A stretch of 9,749 nt of DNA, from contig JAEYTN010000069.1 in assembly GCA_023433985.1 (NCBI GenBank), forward strand, positions 1-9,749, in the 5' to 3' direction. This document shows positions 6,107 through 9,749 of the stretch, one piece after another. How positions within the stretch are numbered: position 1 is the stretch's first letter; each line of letters begins with the position of its first letter. The notes under the pieces were generated by a model, which saw only the letters and a list, made by a program, of their open reading frames with translations, was not told the DNA's origin and searched no databases. The position numbers and the translations under genes are program-made. This DNA comes from Pseudomonadota bacterium (lineage in GTDB: Bacteria; Pseudomonadota; Alphaproteobacteria; Rhizobiales; Devosiaceae).

Positions 6107-7506
6107 TTGGTGAGTTCCCCTCGGAAGGCGGCGGCGAGGATAGATTGGCGGAGAGAAATAGCCGTGTCATCCGTGAGTCCGATGTCTTCATGGACGCGCG
6201 AAAGGTGCTCGAACATCGTCCCGCACTCCCGTTGCTCGGCAACCGGCGGAAGTGGGATCGGCAGCGCTCGACATAGTTCCAGCGTCAGGTTGACCTGACC
6301 TGCCGATGTTTTGGCCCGCGATGATAGCCAGTTCTGCGCAACGTCACTGAGCAAAACGAGCGCCAAAAATCTTGGACCCACGCCAGGCACAGGCCGAAAG
6401 CGGGCGATGGCCTGATTGATATTCCACTCTCGATAGTCGTCAGGAACGACACTGACCTGGCCCAAAGGAGGACCAACGATATTCATAAGCACATCGCCGG
6501 GGTAGCAGATGGACCTTCCCAAGAGGCCCGAATGAACATTCGTCGCCACATAGACCGGTTGGGAGAAGTCGAGCGCTCCCGTTTCCGTCAGGTTGGTCAC
6601 CCGCACAAATGGCACAGTTCCCTCTAGGCTGTCAGCCTCTGAGGACTTAGGCGGGGTCGTGCCCTTTGTGATGAAGTCGCATAGCTGTTCGGCCGCAGTC
6701 CATGTCCACCCCTCTGGCAACGCCGGCAACCCATCGGTGTCCGGCCCCGACGGCTCAACGTACTTTTTTCGGGCGCTCTTCGGGTCGGCCTGCCAGCGGG
6801 CGCGGCGCTCGGCGAGGATGCGCTGGAGCAGTTCGGCGCCGGTCTCGCCCGGCGGGTTCCGCCGCCGCCAGTCGCCGGTCAACTCCCCCGTCACAGCCGC
6901 CTTGAGCAGCGATTTCCGGTAGGTCTCGACCCCCGCTCGCGCCTCGGCCAACGCGGTCTCGCCTTCGTCGATGTTCGCAAACAGCGCATCGATGCGCGCG
7001 ACAATTTCGTCTTGCTTGGCGGTGTCGGGGATCGGCACCGGGAACGCACCGACCACGTCGAAATCTATGCGCGGCCGGTCGCCCGTCACAATGTTGGCAG
7101 CGTAGGAGAGGTAGCGCTGACTGTGGAGGCTCAATGCAAGATACCGGGCATTCACGCCAGGCTTTGGTCGAAGCACGAGCAGTTCCCCTGAACAGGCCCC
7201 CTGCCGATCAGCTACCCACACCTTGTTGAGGTAAGGGCGGAGCCGTCCGTACAGAACGTCGCCTGACCGAAATGCCGAGCCAGCGCTCCGCATCTCGGCG
7301 AAGGCGCCGACCCCGTTCAACCGCATCTCGTGGGACGGGATGTGTTCGAGGCCGACGAATGGAAGTTCGCTGTTGCGGTCCGGCGGGCACTTCTCGCTAC
7401 ACTTGGTGACCAGGTCGCCCAGCCGCTCCCAGCGCCACCCAGCGGGTAGCTCCCAAGGTCCCATAACCGGCCGAGCATCCGCCGCAGCCTTTTTACCCCG
7501 CGCCAA
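6103..7506 (-). CDS. hsdS: Type I restriction-modification system, specificity (S) subunit
   Basis: HsdS recognises the split DNA target and brings HsdM and HsdR to it. The 467 residues show two target recognition domains. TRD1 begins at WELPAGWRWERLGDL (about residue 18) and ends at DFDVVGAFPVPIPDTAKQDE. The central conserved helical region follows (DALFANIDEGETALAEARAG, about 180-225). TRD2 begins at LPALPEGWTWTAAEQLCDF and ends at RALPIPLPPVAEQRE, with a last conserved helix finishing AAAFRGELTK. The start is TTG 7506, preceded by AGGGG about seven bases upstream; an internal ATG at VMGPWELP lacks a ribosome site. It lies 24 bases after the hsdR stop and overlaps hsdM by four bases. TRD2 DNA is less GC-rich (52% at 6481-6540) than hsdR (65% at 7681-7740), typical of exchanged recognition domains. 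The target sequence cannot be read from the protein. Confidence 0.94.
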   Translation of the reverse strand: MARGKKAAADARPVMGPWELPAGWRWERLGDLVTKCSEKCPPDRNSELPFVGLEHIPSHEMRLNGVGAFAEMRSAGSAFRSGDVLYGRLRPYLNKVWVADRQGACSGELLVLRPKPGVNARYLALSLHSQRYLSYAANIVTGDRPRIDFDVVGAFPVPIPDTAKQDEIVARIDALFANIDEGETALAEARAGVETYRKSLLKAAVTGELTGDWRRRNPPGETGAELLQRILAERRARWQADPKSARKKYVEPSGPDTDGLPALPEGWTWTAAEQLCDFITKGTTPPKSSEADSLEGTVPFVRVTNLTETGALDFSQPVYVATNVHSGLLGRSICYPGDVLMNIVGPPLGQVSVVPDDYREWNINQAIARFRPVPGVGPRFLALVLLSDVAQNWLSSRAKTSAGQVNLTLELCRALPIPLPPVAEQRECGTMFEHLSRVHEDIGLTDDTAISLRQSILAAAFRGELTK

Positions 7507-7530
7507 AGTCAGCCCCTACTTGCCTGCCGC

Positions 7531-9749
7531 TTACGCCACCAATGCGGCCGGCAACTCATCCATGATCGTCTCGAGCCGTTCGCCGAAGGCGCGACGCGCG
7601 GCAATCACGCCGCCGCGTCCGGCAAAGCCTGGCTCTTCCTGAAGGTCGCGCAGGGAAAGGTCAATATTGGCGGCGAGGTGATCGCGGATGGCCTCAAGCC
7701 ATCCCAACTGCTCGGCCGTGTATTCGCGGCCCGCGGTCTTTTCACGCCCCAGCCAGAGGTTGAACCGGCCCGCCAGCTCCGCCGAAAGCGGCTGTAGGGT
7801 ATCACGCTGGCCCAGAGGATAACGCACCAGCGACACGATGTCGGTCAGCACCCGTGCCGGGTTGGCGGTGATCTTGCCCTGCGACAGCCGCTTGTATGCC
7901 GCCCAGATCGTGGCCGGCTCCAGCAGCCACGGCGGTCGGGCCAGCGCCGTACGCAGCTCCTCGATGCTGGCATAGGTTAGCCGCTGCGACCGGGCAGGCT
8001 TGCCATAGAGCACCGTCAGCGCCGTCAACTCGTCCTGATGCGCGGCGAGGAAATCGGTGAACCTCGTTACCGTGGTCTGGGCCGCCTTGTCGTCGAACCC
8101 CGTCGAAATCACCGCGTCGCGGGTGAACTCGTCGATATAGACTTCGCTCTGCTTCTTGAGTTGCACCAGCAACTTGCGCAGGTTCGGCGCGTCAGCCAGC
8201 ACTCGCAGCGCCGCCTCGCGCAGGCCCTTCGCCGCCTCCTCGACTGCCTTTTCGGTCGTGGCGTTCGGCGCGCCCGCCGCGACCTGGTCGGCATCGATGC
8301 TGCTCAGCAGCCGCGCGGCGATGTCGTGCAGCGACTGCCCGCCCGACGCCTGCCGCACCGCGTTCTGGTCATCGGCGTTCAACTTGCGATCGAGCGACGC
8401 CAAACGTCCAGCAAGGGTGGACACGAGATCGGGGTCGTTCCGGCCGCTTGCTACGTGCTGCAACAGCGTGTCGAAACTGACATTGCGCTTGCGCTCCAGC
8501 GGCTTCGCCACCTGCTTGATGCTCTCGGTGACCCCCACTGCGTCGATAAGGATAAAGCGCTCCTTCTTCGTCGCGTCCGGCGTCACCATCTTCAGGTCGG
8601 CGTCGTTGATAGTGCGGACTCCGCGTCCTTTCATCTGCTCGAAATAGAGTGAGGAGCGTACGTCGCGTAGGAAGATCAGGGCCTCGACCGCCTTGATGTC
8701 CGTGCCGGTGGCGATCATGTCCACGGTGACGGCGATGCGCGGGTTGTAACTGTTGCGGAACTCGGCGATCAGCCGCTCGGGATCGTCGGCGGCGTAGGTG
8801 ATCTTCTTGGCAAAGTCGTTGCCCTTGCCGAACACCTGCCGGACGATATGGACGATTTCCTCGGCGTGGTGGTCGTCCTTGGCGAAGATCAGCGTCTTGG
8901 GCACCTCGGTGCGGCCGGGAAACAACTCGGTCGGCAGAGTGTCGCGGTAGGTCTCCAGCACAAGCCTGATCTGGTTGGGCGCCACGACGGAGCGATCGAG
9001 ATCGCCGGGGGCATAGACCACGTCATCGGACAGTTCCTCGTAGCGCTGCCGGCGCGTGTGCCGGTCGCGCAGCGGGACGGTAAAGCCCTTCTCGATCCGC
9101 CCGCCCTGCTCGCCGATCTGCGTCCGGATGCGGAACACCTCGAAGGGGACATTCACCTTGTCGATGACGGAGCGCTCGTAGGGGTACTCGGCGACAAGGT
9201 TCTGCTGGAAATAGCCGAGGGTGTGGATGGACGGCGTGGCCGTCAGGCCTATGGTGAAGGCGTCGAAATACTCAAGCACCTGGCGCCAGTTGCCGTAGAT
9301 CGAGCGGTGGCATTCGTCCACGATGACGAAGTCAAACGTCTCGGGCGGTATGGCCGCGCTGTAGGCCACTTCCTTGGCGGCCCCGCCTTGCGCCTCGTAC
9401 TCACTCGCTTCCTCGTCCTCCTCGGACAGCTCTGCGCCCGTGAGCTGGGCATAGACTCGCTGGATGGTTGAGATGACGACGGACGCGTCTGCGCTGACGC
9501 CGCTCGGGCCAAGCTTCTGGACGTTGTAGAGTTCGGTGAACAGGCGGCCGGTGCCGGGCGGTCGATAGGCTTGAAACTCCTTCAGCGTCTGGCGCCCGAG
9601 GTTATTCCGGTCCACGAGAAACAGGATGCGCTTTGCCCCGGCATGCGCCAGCAGGCGATAGGCCTGCGTCGCCGCCGTGAAGGTCTTGCCGGCGCCCATG
9701 GTCATCTGCACCAGGGCGCGCGGCCGGCTCTCTGCCAGCGACTTCTCCA
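7531..9749 (-). CDS. hsdR: Type I restriction-modification system, restriction (R) subunit, 5' end outside window (EcoEI-like)
   Basis: HsdR is the ATP-driven translocase and endonuclease that cuts unmethylated DNA when bound to the M2S core. About 739 C-terminal residues are visible; the frame is open to the right edge, so the start and the N-terminal nuclease domain (HSDR_N in this family) lie outside. Visible superfamily 2 motifs are: Walker A in MTMGAGKTFTA (near 9680-9710); motif II DECHRS (near 9305-9318); motif III GLTATPS; motif V ATGTDIKAVEAL; and motif VI QMKGRGVRTI (near 8610-8640). An acidic insert ELSEEDEEASEYEA lies before motif II. The last 250 or so residues match the C-terminal domain of EcoEI-like R subunits (Type IB), ending AALVA at TAA 7531-7533. 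It is the first of three leftward genes, so the operon promoter is outside the window. Whether the nuclease is intact cannot be judged. Confidence 0.95.
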   Translation of the reverse strand, partial: EKSLAESRPRALVQMTMGAGKTFTAATQAYRLLAHAGAKRILFLVDRNNLGRQTLKEFQAYRPPGTGRLFTELYNVQKLGPSGVSADASVVISTIQRVYAQLTGAELSEEDEEASEYEAQGGAAKEVAYSAAIPPETFDFVIVDECHRSIYGNWRQVLEYFDAFTIGLTATPSIHTLGYFQQNLVAEYPYERSVIDKVNVPFEVFRIRTQIGEQGGRIEKGFTVPLRDRHTRRQRYEELSDDVVYAPGDLDRSVVAPNQIRLVLETYRDTLPTELFPGRTEVPKTLIFAKDDHHAEEIVHIVRQVFGKGNDFAKKITYAADDPERLIAEFRNSYNPRIAVTVDMIATGTDIKAVEALIFLRDVRSSLYFEQMKGRGVRTINDADLKMVTPDATKKERFILIDAVGVTESIKQVAKPLERKRNVSFDTLLQHVASGRNDPDLVSTLAGRLASLDRKLNADDQNAVRQASGGQSLHDIAARLLSSIDADQVAAGAPNATTEKAVEEAAKGLREAALRVLADAPNLRKLLVQLKKQSEVYIDEFTRDAVISTGFDDKAAQTTVTRFTDFLAAHQDELTALTVLYGKPARSQRLTYASIEELRTALARPPWLLEPATIWAAYKRLSQGKITANPARVLTDIVSLVRYPLGQRDTLQPLSAELAGRFNLWLGREKTAGREYTAEQLGWLEAIRDHLAANIDLSLRDLQEEPGFAGRGGVIAARRAFGERLETIMDELPAALVA

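Noticed and set aside
5669..6298. A 209-residue rightward frame over the hsdM/hsdS junction
   Set aside because: It is opposite well-supported R-M genes and shows no family motif.
8038..9471. Long rightward frames opposite hsdR (204 and 207 residues)
   Set aside because: The leftward strand has all helicase motifs in order; these are complementary-strand shadows.
4649..9749. The R-M operon as a novel defence system such as BREX or DISARM
   Set aside because: All three subunits match classical Type I R-M in motifs and size, and no extra conserved gene lies within the operon.

Overview
The window reads as the inside of an integrative mobile element in a GC-rich proteobacterium. An alphaproteobacterium is my guess, based on roughly 65% GC in most genes and the style of the primase and AlpA genes; nothing here fixes the taxon. 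No tRNA, rRNA, insertion sequence or CRISPR array is visible.

Left part (1-2340, rightward): the C-terminal end of a P4-type tyrosine integrase, an AlpA-family regulator, and a phage/plasmid-type primase-helicase with a zinc-ribbon N-terminus and a P-loop ATPase. This int-alpA-primase order is the usual core of P4-like satellites and integrative elements. The integrase begins left of the window, so an attachment site is expected further left. The 5' part of the primase gene is readable only if three single-base indels in G/C runs are corrected.

Middle (2341-4255): a short intergenic region just after the primase holds five GTCCAGG-type repeats, an AT-rich patch and a hairpin. It is followed by two leftward genes of unknown function (one with a Cys/His zinc-binding motif, one probably frameshifted), then by about 400 bases with no intact gene. 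Those 400 bases contain what looks like a small rightward gene broken by four compensating indels.

Right part (4256-9749): a small AT-rich gene for a membrane-anchored or secreted protein faces a leftward Type I restriction-modification operon in the order hsdR-hsdS-hsdM. hsdS and hsdM share an ATGA overlap, and hsdR runs off the right edge. The R-M operon looks intact and is best read as defence cargo of the element.

I found no clear evidence for a wholly new system. The points most worth checking are the repeat cluster after the primase, the concentration of single-base indels between about 660 and 4170, the unknown two-gene unit at 2512-3851, and the compositionally foreign small gene next to the R-M operon.
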